A DNA stretch of 64,000 nt from Numida meleagris. Taxonomy: Eukaryota; Chordata; Aves; Galliformes; Numididae. The notes under the pieces were generated by a model, which saw only the letters and a program-made list of their open reading frames with translations, was not told where the DNA came from and did not search any database. How positions within the stretch are numbered: the stretch's first letter is position 1; every line of letters begins with the position of its first letter. A program made the translations under genes and the position numbers. The stretch spans positions 30,867,065 through 30,931,064 of the forward strand of contig NC_034412.1 of the NCBI RefSeq assembly GCF_002078875.1, in the 5' to 3' direction. This document shows, piece by piece, positions 10,717-21,694 of the stretch.

Positions 10717-11231
10717 GGGTTGCTCCAAAACTAATGCCTCCTATTTATTTCCATGGAAGATACAACAGATACAAAGAGCACAATAGCACTATTTGATAAA
10801 GCAAATTGTCAGCTACAAAACACCACTTTTAAACACCTTAGCTACAGATATTCTGCAGTGATGAACAAAAGCCTACATAGTGTGCTCATCAAAATCGATA
10901 CCAGTAGAGTTGCTAAATGCAACACCCACCACCTCAGTGTGCTCACATCCGCTTTTTGAGCTCCAGAAATGTTCAGAAAGAAGTGATGAATGTCAGTGGG
11001 CACCATTTTTTCTGCATGGAGGAATTCAGTGACATACCTTTGCTTCATACTCACTTCCATGTCAGGCATCATTTTGTCTGACTGCTCCTCTGCTGCCATC
11101 TGTCTTACAGCAGCAACATGTAATAGAATATTGATTAGAAGGTTCAAGCTCTGCTGCCGTACCACCAACATCCTCCTCTGACATTGTGGGCCAATATAAT
11201 AAAATATGAAACATTACTTTCAGATTAACCC
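10717..11231 (-). mobile_element. Mariner (Galluhop-type) deletion derivative, copy 1
   Basis: The left end reads gggttgctccaaaactaatg and the right end, reverse-complemented, reads GGGTTAATCTGAAAGTAATG: imperfect terminal inverted repeats of the Tc1/mariner type. The left end follows TAT, in keeping with a TA target. Length is about 515 bp against roughly 1.3 kb for a full mariner. On the minus strand, about 10930-11080 encodes a transposase N-terminus (MKQRYVTEFLHAEKM, VSTLRWWV), the helix-turn-helix DNA-binding part. The catalytic DDD part is missing. It is non-autonomous. Confidence 0.9.
10920..11078 (-). pseudogene. Mariner transposase N-terminal remnant, copy 1
   Basis: The minus strand reads MEVSMKQRYVTEFLHAEKM, then a DIHHFFLNISG segment and VSTLRWWV. 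This corresponds to the first helix-turn-helix of mariner transposases, which recognises the terminal repeats. After it the frame runs into the shared deletion and becomes non-homologous until it stops near 10842. No catalytic aspartates can be present. It could at most make a truncated DNA-binding peptide; expression is doubtful. Confidence 0.75.
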
Positions 11232-12624
11232 TTGTATTTTGAGAAACTTCTTTTTCTTCTTCTTTTTTAGTGATGTTCTGTGTTGTTTCACTGGCACAGC
11301 CTGAAAAGAAAAAGCTATATTTGGTTTTCCCAGTGGGGAGGTTAACCAGTGACATCTGCAGCAGCAGGGTCTGACTATGTGCTCTGAAGTAGGGCAAAGC
11401 AAAATGGGATCTGTGTGTGAGCCATGGGGACACTTGGTTGGATAGCTGTGGAGATTGGTGCAGAAATTCAGTACTGTAAAAGTAACAGGGAACCTTGTAG
11501 TAAGCATGACAGTGACTAGTATGACTTTTATATAACTTATTTGACTTGTATATGATTTCTTTCAGAGTACATACCACAGAAAGAAGTTTTTCTAAGACTT
11601 TAGTTGTTTTGATTTCTTTTGATATTTATCTATCAGATAAAATAGGTTGAGATTGTCTATACCCACCTGAGCGGTGTGCCTAATTCTAAAAGCAGTTTCC
11701 AAAATTCTGTATTTGTTTAATGCCTAAGCAAGCTGCATGTGTTAAATTATGTGATAAGTGCTGCAAAAGGTTCAGGCAACACTGTTTCTCTCAAACAAGA
11801 GAGCAGTTGTATTTTTTTCCTGAAATATTTTTGAAACTTTATAACATTTTTCATTTTCCCCCACATTTTTGAATATAAAAATCTATCTTACAATTTGAGC
11901 CCAGAGTATTTTGGTTTTAGATCATGAGCTTTCCTATGTTCTCAAACACAAATGAATTTAAACCCAGGTGTGGCAGCCTACCTGTCTCTTCCCTGGAACT
12001 CTCATTGGCCTGTAGGTAGGTCAGAGCCTAGCAGAAATAATTTGGAAGCTTTATTGTGATGCCTTGATTCTGTGGTGTCTTGGGATGCTCTTAATTGCTT
12101 TTGATGATAATTGGTGGCCTGTATGCCCTGATAATTATGGTGAAAATAATCATTTAGCAGAGTTTAGATGCTTGCAGATAATTAACACTCTTTTTTTGTT
12201 ATTATTGAACTAATTGCTGCTTCAGTTTCAAATCAATCTGTAAGGCATAATGAGCTATAGGTTTTTGTAACTGCCTGCAAAAAAGCCAAGTTAGGAAGCA
12301 TTTATGTGGTTGAACTTCTTATCTGTTAAAATCATCACCTAAATTAACAATAAAATATATTGATTAATGTTAATTAGCTTATTGTAGAAGGAAACACTGT
12401 TCAAAGAAGCAGGCCTTTTAAACTTAGAAAGTAGAAATGTATTTCATGTATTTCCAAAATCTTCTTCTCTATTTCTAATGTGACTGTATATGTTTGCTTT
12501 ATGCACAAGGTACCACTGTTGTCTTCTGCAAAGGTAAGCAGACTAAGTTTGGTGTTTTCACACCGGCATTCTGATTTTAAAAAGAGACATTTAATAATGG
12601 TGTATTTTATTTCATCACTAAAAT
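11232..12624. other. Unique sequence with a TAAT-rich stretch
   Basis: From about 12050 to 12390 the sequence is rich in TAATTA/ATTAAT-like homeodomain core motifs and is free of repeats and poly(A). This look is common in conserved non-coding enhancers near developmental genes. That is an inference from texture only. A minus-strand frame at 11220-11577 partly overlaps the mariner and shows no family features. Confidence 0.3.
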
Positions 12625-14045
12625 GGAATCATAGAACGGTTTGGGTTGGAAGGGACCTTTAAGATCATCTATTTCCAACACCCTTGCCGTAGACTCGGAC
12701 ACCTCCCACTAGACCAGGTTGCTCAGAGCCCCATCCAGCCTGGCCTTGAATGCTTCCTGGGAGAGGGCATCCACACCCTCACTGGGCAACCTGTTCCAGT
12801 GTCTCACCACCCTCACAGTAAAGAATTTCTTCCTAATATCTAGTCTAAATTGACCCTCTTTCAGTTTTAAATCATTTCCGCTTGTCCTGTCACTACATGT
12901 CCTTATAAAAAAGTCCCTCCCCAGGTTTCTTGTAGGCCCCCTTCAGGTACTGGGAGGCCACTCTGAGGTCCCCCCAGAGTCTTCTCCAGGCTGAAGAGCC
13001 CCAGCTCTCTGATGATCTTTGTGGCCGTCCTCTGGACCCGCTCTAGCATCTCCATCTCCTTGTGTTGGGGACCCCAGAACTGGACGCAGTACTCCAGGTG
13101 GGCTCTCACGAGGGCAGAGTAGAGGGGCAGAATCACCTCCCTGGACCTGCTTCTCTTGTTGCAACCCAGGATACTGTTGGCCTTCTGGGCTGCGCGCGCA
13201 CATTGCTGGCTCATGTTGAGTCTTCCATCAATCAATACTCCCAAATCTTTCTTCTCATGGCTGCTCTTGAGCCATTCTCCGCCCAGCCTGTATCTGTTGT
13301 TGGGATTGCCCAGACCCACGTGCAGAACCTTGCACTTGGCCTTGTTGATCTTCATGAGGCTGGCATGGGCTCAGCTCTCAAGCCTGTCCAGGTCCCTCTG
13401 AATAGCATCCCTTCTCTCTAGTGTGAGAGCTACAGCACTCAGCTTGTGCCGTCTGGAATTTTGCTGAGGGTACACTTGATGCTACTGTGCACATCGCTTA
13501 CAAAGGTGTTAAATAACACCAATCCCAGCACTGATCCCTGAGGATCGCCACTTGTCACTGACCTCCACTTGGACATTGAGCTGTTGACTACAACTCTCTG
13601 AGTGCAACCGTCCAGCCAATTCCTTATCCAGTGAGTGGCTCATCCATCAAATCGATTTTTTCTCCAATTTGGCAACCAGGATGTCATGTGGGACAGTGTC
13701 AAACACTTCACTCAAATCCAGGTAGATGATGTCAGTTGCTCTTCATTTATTCACTGACACGGTAACTGTCATAAAAGGCCACCAAGTTTGTCAGGCATGA
13801 CTTGCGCTTGGTGGGGCCGTGTTGATTACCACCAATCACCTCATTTTTATTTTCCATGTACCTTAGTAGGGCCTTCACAAGGATCTGCTCCGTAATCTTG
13901 CCAGGCACAGAGGTGACACTAACTGGCTTGTAGTTCCCTGGATCCTCTTTTTTTTTTTCCCCTTCTTGAAAATGGGAGTTGTTTTTCCCTTTTTCAGTCA
14001 TTGGGAACTTCACTGGACTGCCATGACTTTTCAAATATGATCTCA
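12625..14045 (-). mobile_element. CR1 LINE, 1.4-kb 3' half, minus strand
   Basis: From right to left this copy runs through the reverse transcriptase fingers ([20 protein letters not shown], about 13900-13930), the middle region (13560-13680), the damaged catalytic motif (about 13450), the thumb region (LHLGLGNP-like at about 13310), the C-terminal region and the 3' untranslated end at 12625 (ggaatcatagaacggtttgg). It is the second largest CR1 in coding content, but several frameshifts break it. It is truncated at its 5' end inside ORF2, the usual LINE pattern. Confidence 0.95.
12903..13355 (-). pseudogene. CR1 reverse transcriptase C-terminal remnant
   Basis: A 150-codon minus-strand frame beginning [20 protein letters not shown] and containing [16 protein letters not shown]. 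This is the thumb and downstream part of the CR1 ORF2 protein, which copies CR1 RNA into DNA at the target site. Upstream, the catalytic FADD is lost: the sequence near 13450 translates as a PDG-like tripeptide followed by a frameshift and stop. Downstream, the normal LSYEERL segment is deleted and the frame shifts at the GLFSLE block. Dead. Confidence 0.85.
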
Positions 14046-14046
14046 C
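13747..14046 (-). pseudogene. CR1 reverse transcriptase fingers remnant
   Basis: A 99-codon minus-strand frame with [10 protein letters not shown], the conserved [15 protein letters not shown] block and [19 protein letters not shown]. In CR1 and related LINEs this is the N-terminal part of the reverse transcriptase domain (motifs 0 to 2a). It sits in order with the C-terminal remnant at 12903-13355 on the same strand, so both belong to one broken copy. The segment between them has stops and frameshifts. Confidence 0.85.
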
Positions 14047-17000
14047 TTTAACTCAGAAGAACACTTAGAAATCCTATGTATTGCTAATCTCTAACTTCAG
14101 GGGAACAGAACTGTAGGTAGGCAAAAAAGAACATATCTTCAGCAACTGTTCCAAACCCTGTTCTCTTGGACTAGATTTCTTCTAGAGCATTTACTAGCCT
14201 GTAGAAAGAATGAGATAAATTCATCACTGTATGACTGCTATTTCACAGAACTCAAATATTGGTTTCTTTGACCGCTGTCTTTTTGTTATGCCTCTGCCTC
14301 ATTTGCTATTTTTTGAATTCTTGCGAATCTCAAAGGTGTATGCTCTTTTCCTGCTGTTCAGTATATTGATGCCATCATACATGAGCTGGTCATCTTTGTC
14401 AAAGTTACAGGAGCATCTCTTCAAAGGAGATGACATTTTGTAAGTGTATCTTTGGCTTGAAATTACCCTCCCTGCAGGGGATACTGGGTGAAAATGTCTG
14501 GCCCTCAAGCTCCTTTGGGATTTGTTTGCTGAGGCTCAGTAGTGGTGTATGGAACAGATACATAATTCTGGAAAACACAAATGCTAACATCTTCCTTGTC
14601 AACAGAAAGATAGCACTTGAACTCTTTAAAATGCATTTGAGGAATTGTCCATGTCTTTACTTTCCCCTGCACCTGGCTCTGCTTTCCCAGAAAAGTAATG
14701 GAACAGTCAGTACTTGTGTTAGTTTTACCTTTTAAATGCATAGACTATCATCAAACTAATTTCTATTCCCTATTATATAAATGTACTATAGTGTGCAGTT
14801 ATCAGTCAACATCTTTCTAGATTTAAAAGTTGCAACTTGTCCTTAGCATCATGAGGGGATTACATAGGAAATGAATTTGAGAATATAAATTTATTTTAAT
14901 TAGTCTTTTCTTCTATGTCTGTATGCAGACAGTTTTATATTCAATTAATTTAAAAAAATTAAACTGCAACCATTTATGCTGTATTTGTCTCCAACTGTTA
15001 TTTAAACTTCCAGCACCTTTTCAAGTATTTGTAGGAAGTATAGCCCTCACGAGAAAATTTTGAGTTCTTAAAAGGAGCCTAGAGCTATGGCCTGTGTACA
15101 GTTCTACATGTGGAACGATTTCTGTGTGTAGCATGAAATCAGTGCTGTATATATTGAAGAACTGTTGTAGTATTGATTTCATAGCTAAAAAGTTATTTTT
15201 TCAATCATATATTCTGTTGGAATGTTAATGCAGAATCCTTTGGAAAATATTTGTTTAAGTATTAAGAACAGTAGAAATTATACTTGTTATCTCAGTGACA
15301 AAATGAGACTCCTCTTGCTGAAGGGCTAAGTAGAAGTGTTCCTGTATTCAACTTTTGAGGAAACCATTTTCAAAGTCAGTTGATTGCAAAATCATGAAAT
15401 ATCAGGCATGCTAATAAGTTGAGTGTTTATTTTATGGGTAACGTTGTAAAAATGGTTCATGTATAACATCTTTAGAAATATGACAACCTATATGACTTAT
15501 GATATGTGGTGTAATAAGGAGTCTATTGTGTCATTTAGACATCATCTACAACTAGTGGTAAAATGCAGGTAGTCTGGGAGTTGATTTAAACCCACAGTGC
15601 TCTAAAAAAGAAACACTTATTTAAAACGTTACTGATATTTTTTGTCTTTCTGAAGATCATTGAGTATTACCAATGTAGGGCACAGTAAAAACAAACATAC
15701 AAACAAAAAAAAACCCCAACAAATCTTAAGGTGATTAATGAAATTCACCATTTAAATTATATCCAATTGCTAATTCTGGCTCAAATTCTTTAAGGACGGA
15801 ATGGAGTACTAAATCTCTCTGTGAAATCTCTTTTGATCATGTAGTAAAATTAAAAAAAAAAAATCCAGTTTGATGGCAAAACACCTTTGACAGAGAAGGA
15901 AGATTGCAGAATGACACCTACAAATTTAAGTCACAAAAGCTGTTTGTGCAAATATTAACCGGTGTTCTCTTCTTCTTTCCTCTCCACAGTTTTACTGCAT
16001 AGCATACATGTATTTTGATACTCAGTTGTAGACAATCCAGTCCAAGGAGAAATGAAATGCTCTTCTTCCTGAACTGATTTTGTTCTTTTACATTTAGTAA
16101 GTGAAGGTTTAGAAAGATTAACAATGCTTGATTCAAAATATATTAAGGTACTACAGTAAGAATTTAAATGACAGAAGTTACATAATTCCTACCATATGAA
16201 TAATTTTTGCTTGAGAATTAACTTATTAATTACAGCAGTTAAGTGTAATTATTCTGCCTCTTAAGGTGTACCTTATTATTGCTTTTTAACAATAAGATAA
16301 AATCTGCCAAAGGTAATTATCATAACAATAATTTGGTGCATGCGTTTGATCTTGTTAGGAATACAATATAATCTTCATGAAATGATCTTTTCCATGTTAA
16401 TCAGTCATTCACAGAACAGTCTCATGTTTCTTACTCCTTTGAGAAGTGGATTGAAGCTTGATAATTGGAGAGGCAGTGAAGAACAGCAGAGAACTCGTTG
16501 CTCTGTTTCAGGGACTGGTTTTGACTGAATATAGAAATACTTGCAAAAATTGAATTAAATTTCTTCACAGTAATAAAATGTTGCAAATTTTAATAATTCA
16601 CTCAAAAAACTCAATTTCACTTACCCCCAAACCTCTCATAACTATAAATTCCTGATTGAATTACTATGCCACCAGATAGTACCAGACAAGCAGAGACTTC
16701 AGCTTTTTCTTTTGTGCGTTTTTTGTTTAATGTGTTGGATTTGTATACTTTCTTGCTTCTGGACATGATTTCAATACATTGGCAACGTCCTATCTATTTA
16801 AAAGAAGTCAAACTTTTGTTAAAGTACGTGTAGCAAATATCTTTTTTTCACTGGTAGCGTAACCTTCAATCTGATTTTATTTTCTTTATAACAAGAATAA
16901 CATTGATATTTCCTCCCTCTCAAACACCTGCTCTTCCCTTACATTGTTTTCAGGTGAGGTAAAAATGAATGAAGCCTCTCTGAGAAAGAGATGCTGCGAA

Positions 17001-18075
17001 TTGGGTTGGGTAGATATCACAGAACCCTTAAGGATGGGTTTATTAAAGTCAGTTTTTGTTAATTGGTTACCATCTCAGAGAAGTTTCTCAACATGTGTAA
17101 GATTCGCAATCAAGAAAGATGGAAACTTTATCTTCTAATGTATATTTATGGAGTAAAACAAATAATACTATCTCAGAGCTCCTAAATATTTTTTCAACTG
17201 ACTACAAAAAATACTGTATCTATAGCATGATACATGATCCTCCTTGCTTACACTCAAGATTATTAATCTCTTTTGGATTGTATAACTCTTTTTAGCACTT
17301 TATAATCTATATTTGACTGTTAGCATCTGACATCCATAATCAGTGCTTGAATTTATAAAAAGTACTTTCTTTTCTAAAACGCAAGTTTCATGGGATTTTG
17401 AAATGAGGGGTTAGATCTATAGTAATACCTGCATGTTAAAAAATGAGGTTAAAAAATGGAGTGGCATATTAGTGGAAGGAGAACGCTTCAAAGCTGCCTG
17501 CTTCCTGTAACATAGTAAATGTTAGGTACATTTTCAGATGCAGTGAATATCTGCTGAGCATGTAATAAAGAATGATGACATTCAATATATCTTTTTGACA
17601 TTGTAGTGTTTCTGTTCATGCTTTAATGATAGTATTTGAAAGGACCACATTCTTGCTGAAGTTTAGTTCAGCAGACTTCAGAGACTTAACACACGATTCA
17701 AATGCTCACATTGCTTAAAAATCATAACAGAATGCTTATTTTGACTCTGGGAGGCTAGTATTTAAATCAATTCCTGCGTGTACTTCTAGAAATATATAAG
17801 ATGACTTGCTTACTGGAATGCGATTGTTGTATTGGCTGTTTTTATAGTTGCTTCTATAATATGAAAAACACTGTTTGTGGATTTGGATTTTGTTTTTCAT
17901 AATTTTCTGTGCAGAAATAGGTGATACCAAACATGCTGAGTGATGTACTAAAAATACAGAACAGTTAAAAAAAAAAAAATTGACATTTCTAAAATTTTCT
18001 TTTCAGCTAGACTTTCTTGCAACCTAGCCTAAATAGTCAATTGGGTATATCTAGAAAGACATTGGGAAACATTAT

Positions 18076-18108
<33 letters not shown>

Positions 18109-18437
18109 GGTGTGAATCATTTAGAAGTAAACGAACTTCAAATGCTAAATGTCTGAAGTACTGCCAGTGTGCTTCTGAAAACATGACAGGAAATTATTCA
18201 TTTTATTTTTTATGATACAGAAGAGAAATAATTATCTGTAATCAAAAGAGTTTTTAAAATGGGTGGAAATTTTTCAAAATTTATTATTCCTTATCAAAAG
18301 CAATGCCATAGAGATATGAGTGTCACTTCAACACCTTATTGTCATTCTGATTTCTTTCTGTTTCACCAGGCCATCTGTAAAACAGTGGGCAGTAATGTTG
18401 ACTTGATTTCTGCACTTTTGGGTAAATCTATGTACGA
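14046..18437. other. Unique AT-rich sequence, 4.4 kb
   Basis: No gene recognised. Notable bits are a recursive-splice-like motif at 16921-16957 (plus) and a 28-base T-run at 18078-18105. Two overlapping opposite-strand frames at 14400-14740 show no family features. Confidence 0.45.
18078..18105. repeat. Poly(T) run, 28 bases
   Basis: Twenty-eight uninterrupted T. No retrogene is recognised on the minus strand next to it. Probably length-variable and prone to sequencing error. Confidence 0.9.
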
Positions 18438-18970
18438 GGACTGCTCCAAAAGTAATGTCTCCTACTTTATTATACTATCCCATGATGTCAGAGGCAGATG
18501 GTGGTGGTATGGCAGTAGAGCTTGAACCTTCCCACCAATATTCCATTATGTTTTGTTGCTGTGTGACAGATGGCAGCAGAGGGGCAGTCTGATACAATGG
18601 CATCTGACGTGGAAGTGCATATGAAGCAAGGGTGTGTCACTGAATTCCTCTATGTGGAAAAAATGACTCCCACTCACATTCATCAACTCTTTCTGAATGT
18701 TTCTGGAGGCCAAAGAGTGCATGTGAGCACAGTGAGGTGGTGGTGGGTGGTGTGTTTCAGCAGTGGTGACTGTGGATTACCTCCACTAGTGCCAATTTTG
18801 ATAAGCATAGTATGCTCATCACTGGTGAAAATACAGCTAATGGTAGTAACTGTATTGAACAATAGTGTTCTGTAGCTGACAATTTGCCTTATAAAATAGT
18901 GCTATTGTGCTGTTTTTATCTGTTTTATTTTCCATGGAAATAAATCTGAGGCATTACTTTCGAAGCGACC
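18438..18970 (+). mobile_element. Mariner (Galluhop-type) deletion derivative, copy 2
   Basis: The left end ggactgctccaaaagtaatg and the reverse-complemented right end GGTCGCTTCGAAAGTAATG form terminal inverted repeats; the right end is followed by TA. The interior holds the transposase N-terminus and then jumps to the 3' end of the element (gctcatcactggtgaaaat, ccatggaaataaat). The same jump is seen in the two other copies. Length is about 533 bp. Confidence 0.92.
18597..18770 (+). pseudogene. Mariner transposase N-terminal remnant, copy 2
   Basis: The frame begins MASDVEVHMKQGCVTEFLYV and goes on with IHQLFLNVSGGQ and VSTVRWWW to about CFSSGD, covering roughly the first 60 residues of a mariner transposase. 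This is the helix-turn-helix that binds the terminal repeats. It has an insertion of one Trp codon (WWW against the usual RRW) and then enters the deletion. It is the best-preserved N-terminus of the three copies, with no stop before the deletion; the frame runs on to 18875 in unrelated sense. Confidence 0.8.
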
Positions 18971-21655
18971 TATGTATATAGATGTGTTGAATGACGTGTT
19001 GAATTATGTCATTTTTTTAATTGAGCTGTGATTATATCACTATGCTGTAGAATGGACAATGTTCTGTTGAAACAAAATCCTGAAAAGGCATTTAGTCTCC
19101 AATAATTTTTTTACTGCAGTATTCTGGTTTTACAGACAAGTTCTGTTCTTTGTCATGTGGGTGTTATTATTCTTCAGGGCTCCCATAATTTAATATACTG
19201 ACATGTGTGATACCCAAAAAAGGAAGCAAATGTCATTGATAGTAAAATGAAACTTGCATGTAGAAAAATAAAAAGCATAATTCAGCACATAAATAGAACT
19301 TTGTCAGTGTCAATCTCCCAGCCTACACTATAATTTTTCTGTGGGTTTTTTTATATTATTTAGTTCAGTGGTAATTAAAATTTCTGTTTCTGTGATGTAA
19401 TGTAGCTTACAGACCCCATTGTTTACAATATTGCCCACCCTCTTCTGAAGGATTCCCAAGATCAGAATGCTCCCCTTTTTGGAAATAATAATGTTTTTGG
19501 AAAGCCAATAAATGTCTTTGAGCTAAAACATAAACACTGCATATCACCTCGCTTCACAGTCCCCTGTTTTCACATCCTTCACTGAGTCCTTCTGTTTGGT
19601 GATTCTAGACTGTGGGGTGGTATTTGACTCATGTCTCTGGCTGCCCTGCTTAGCAGTCCAGCCTAGAGCATCCTGATGCCCTTTTCAGTAAGAGATGGAT
19701 ACAGTGATGCATGCTCTTATCTCAACAGATAATCGGATGTTGTAGGATGCATTGATTCCTAAGTTCAGACTTCAAGATGAAAAATTGTTTTCAATACTGT
19801 GCAGCAGTAACTGTATTTTCACCACAACTGCAATATTAAAAAGCTAAACAAACTGTTTTTTGTGTTTTCTTTCTAAGGAAAAATAATCAAGAGCTTAACA
19901 ACCTACCTGCTTTTGAAGGTAAAGGATATGCTGCCAAGGCAGTAAAGTTATTTCTACGTGCAAGTGCAAATCTGAATACCTTTATTCAAATCATGAGTAG
20001 GAGTGAGCTTTATTTTGCCAGTGATTCAGTCATGTCTTCCCATGCAAACTGATGACACATGAAGGCATAATATCAGAATAATAATATGAAATAACAAAAA
20101 AAAATCTTACTGAAACAAACTGAAACTTCATTTGTAATTTATTTAGGTGAGTCTGGGGTTTCATGCCTTTGTTTGAAAGGTGTTTGATGAGCACATAGCA
20201 GAGATAAGTATGCTTGAGTAGGAAGGAAGATCAGAACTATGACTGGGTTAAAAGCAGTGTTATACTTCTGCATTTTCTTGCATTTTTAAGAGAAGACATT
20301 AAATAGCTCTCTTGGCTGAGGAAAAGGTGTCTGGCTGCCAGTCACTTTAAGGTATTGCATGTACATTTTCGTATTGTTACAAGGACTCCCTGAGTAAGAT
20401 AAAATGTATCCTGAACAGTTCCGGGAACTGTGATTGTATTCAGTGGCAGGGGATTGTCAACAGACTCAGGGGGAGGAATGGAAGAAAGTTCAAAAGAGAA
20501 AGATGAAGAATTAGAAGATGATTAGCATGCCACACTTGAAGAGTTTAGTGTCTCCTAATAGTAATATCTGAGAAAATTCTTCATTGTTACCACAGCAAGG
20601 ATTAACATAGCTCTGTTGCTCTACATGGTAAGTAATGTGCCAGGAATTGAGTTGAAATGCCATTACATTTTTGGATTAAAAGAGAATCAGTACTATTCAG
20701 CACAAATATATCAAAAATGACAGAGCTCTGTGGAATACATGAACAAAAAATCCTTGTTTGAGCTTAAGATGGGCAGCCACTTCTAGAAATAATGAGATGT
20801 GATAAAGCTGCACTGGTAGCATTTTAGAGATGTTTCTCAAATGAGAAAAAGTCATTGCTGAATTAAAGAAGAATTTATGAAGAACATTGGTGTGCATGTG
20901 CAGGATGATCAACAGAACATAAAATGTGCTTGTGTCATCCTTACATCTCTTGTTCTTCAATATCCAACTTTTGCTTTAATTGATGCTGATATCTGAAAGT
21001 CTGACATCATCTCTGAAATATATAGTTTCTTTACATTGGACGTACTAAGGCAAGATAAAATACAGATTTTTTTTTTTTTACTCTGGTGAGTATTTTACAA
21101 AACCTTGAAAGAGCTGTCTTGGTGTAATGTGGAATGAGGAACTGTTTGAAATCCAGGAAGTGAATGGGACAGCAACATTATTTCCTACCCACTGTTATTT
21201 TTGAATATCTAACATGCTACTGTTTTCACTTACCTGTATAGTTTGCTTGTACCTATAAAGAGAATAAAGAATATTGGCATTTTGTTGACTAATTTGATAA
21301 TAAAGATACTCAGTAATAAGAAATATTAGTAGTTTAAAATATAAATAATAACAAATGGAAAAAGCTAAGTCTTATTAGAGCCTCCAGAGCTTCCTTTAGA
21401 CGGGGAAAGAACAGTTTAGAACAGTAACAGAATTATTAAATACTGTGGGGATGTGTTGAAGAAGGAAAAAAATATTCCATAAAGTTTAGGTTAACTATTT
21501 CAATTATGCTTTTATTTCAATATTCAACCAACTCCAAATAGTGTGAATTAACTGCATCTTTTTCATAATGTCACTCACAAACATACATAAAATTAATGTT
21601 CCTGTTGCTAATGAGGTGATGTAGTTTTATCGTCTTTGTAATACTGTAGTTGAGG

Positions 21656-21694
21656 TTTTTTTTTTTGTTTTTTTTTTTTTTGTTTTGTTTTTTT
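21656..21694. repeat. T-rich run with G interruptions
   Basis: Thirty-nine bases of T broken by single G (TTTTG-type). Simple low-complexity sequence. Confidence 0.9.

Noticed and set aside
11062..11577. Minus-strand 171-codon frame
   Set aside because: It joins unrelated unique sequence to the 5' untranslated end of the mariner copy, out of the transposase frame.
13019..13421. Plus-strand frames antisense to the minus-strand CR1 (66, 119 and 81 codons)
   Set aside because: They are shadows of the CR1 reverse transcriptase frame and not genes.
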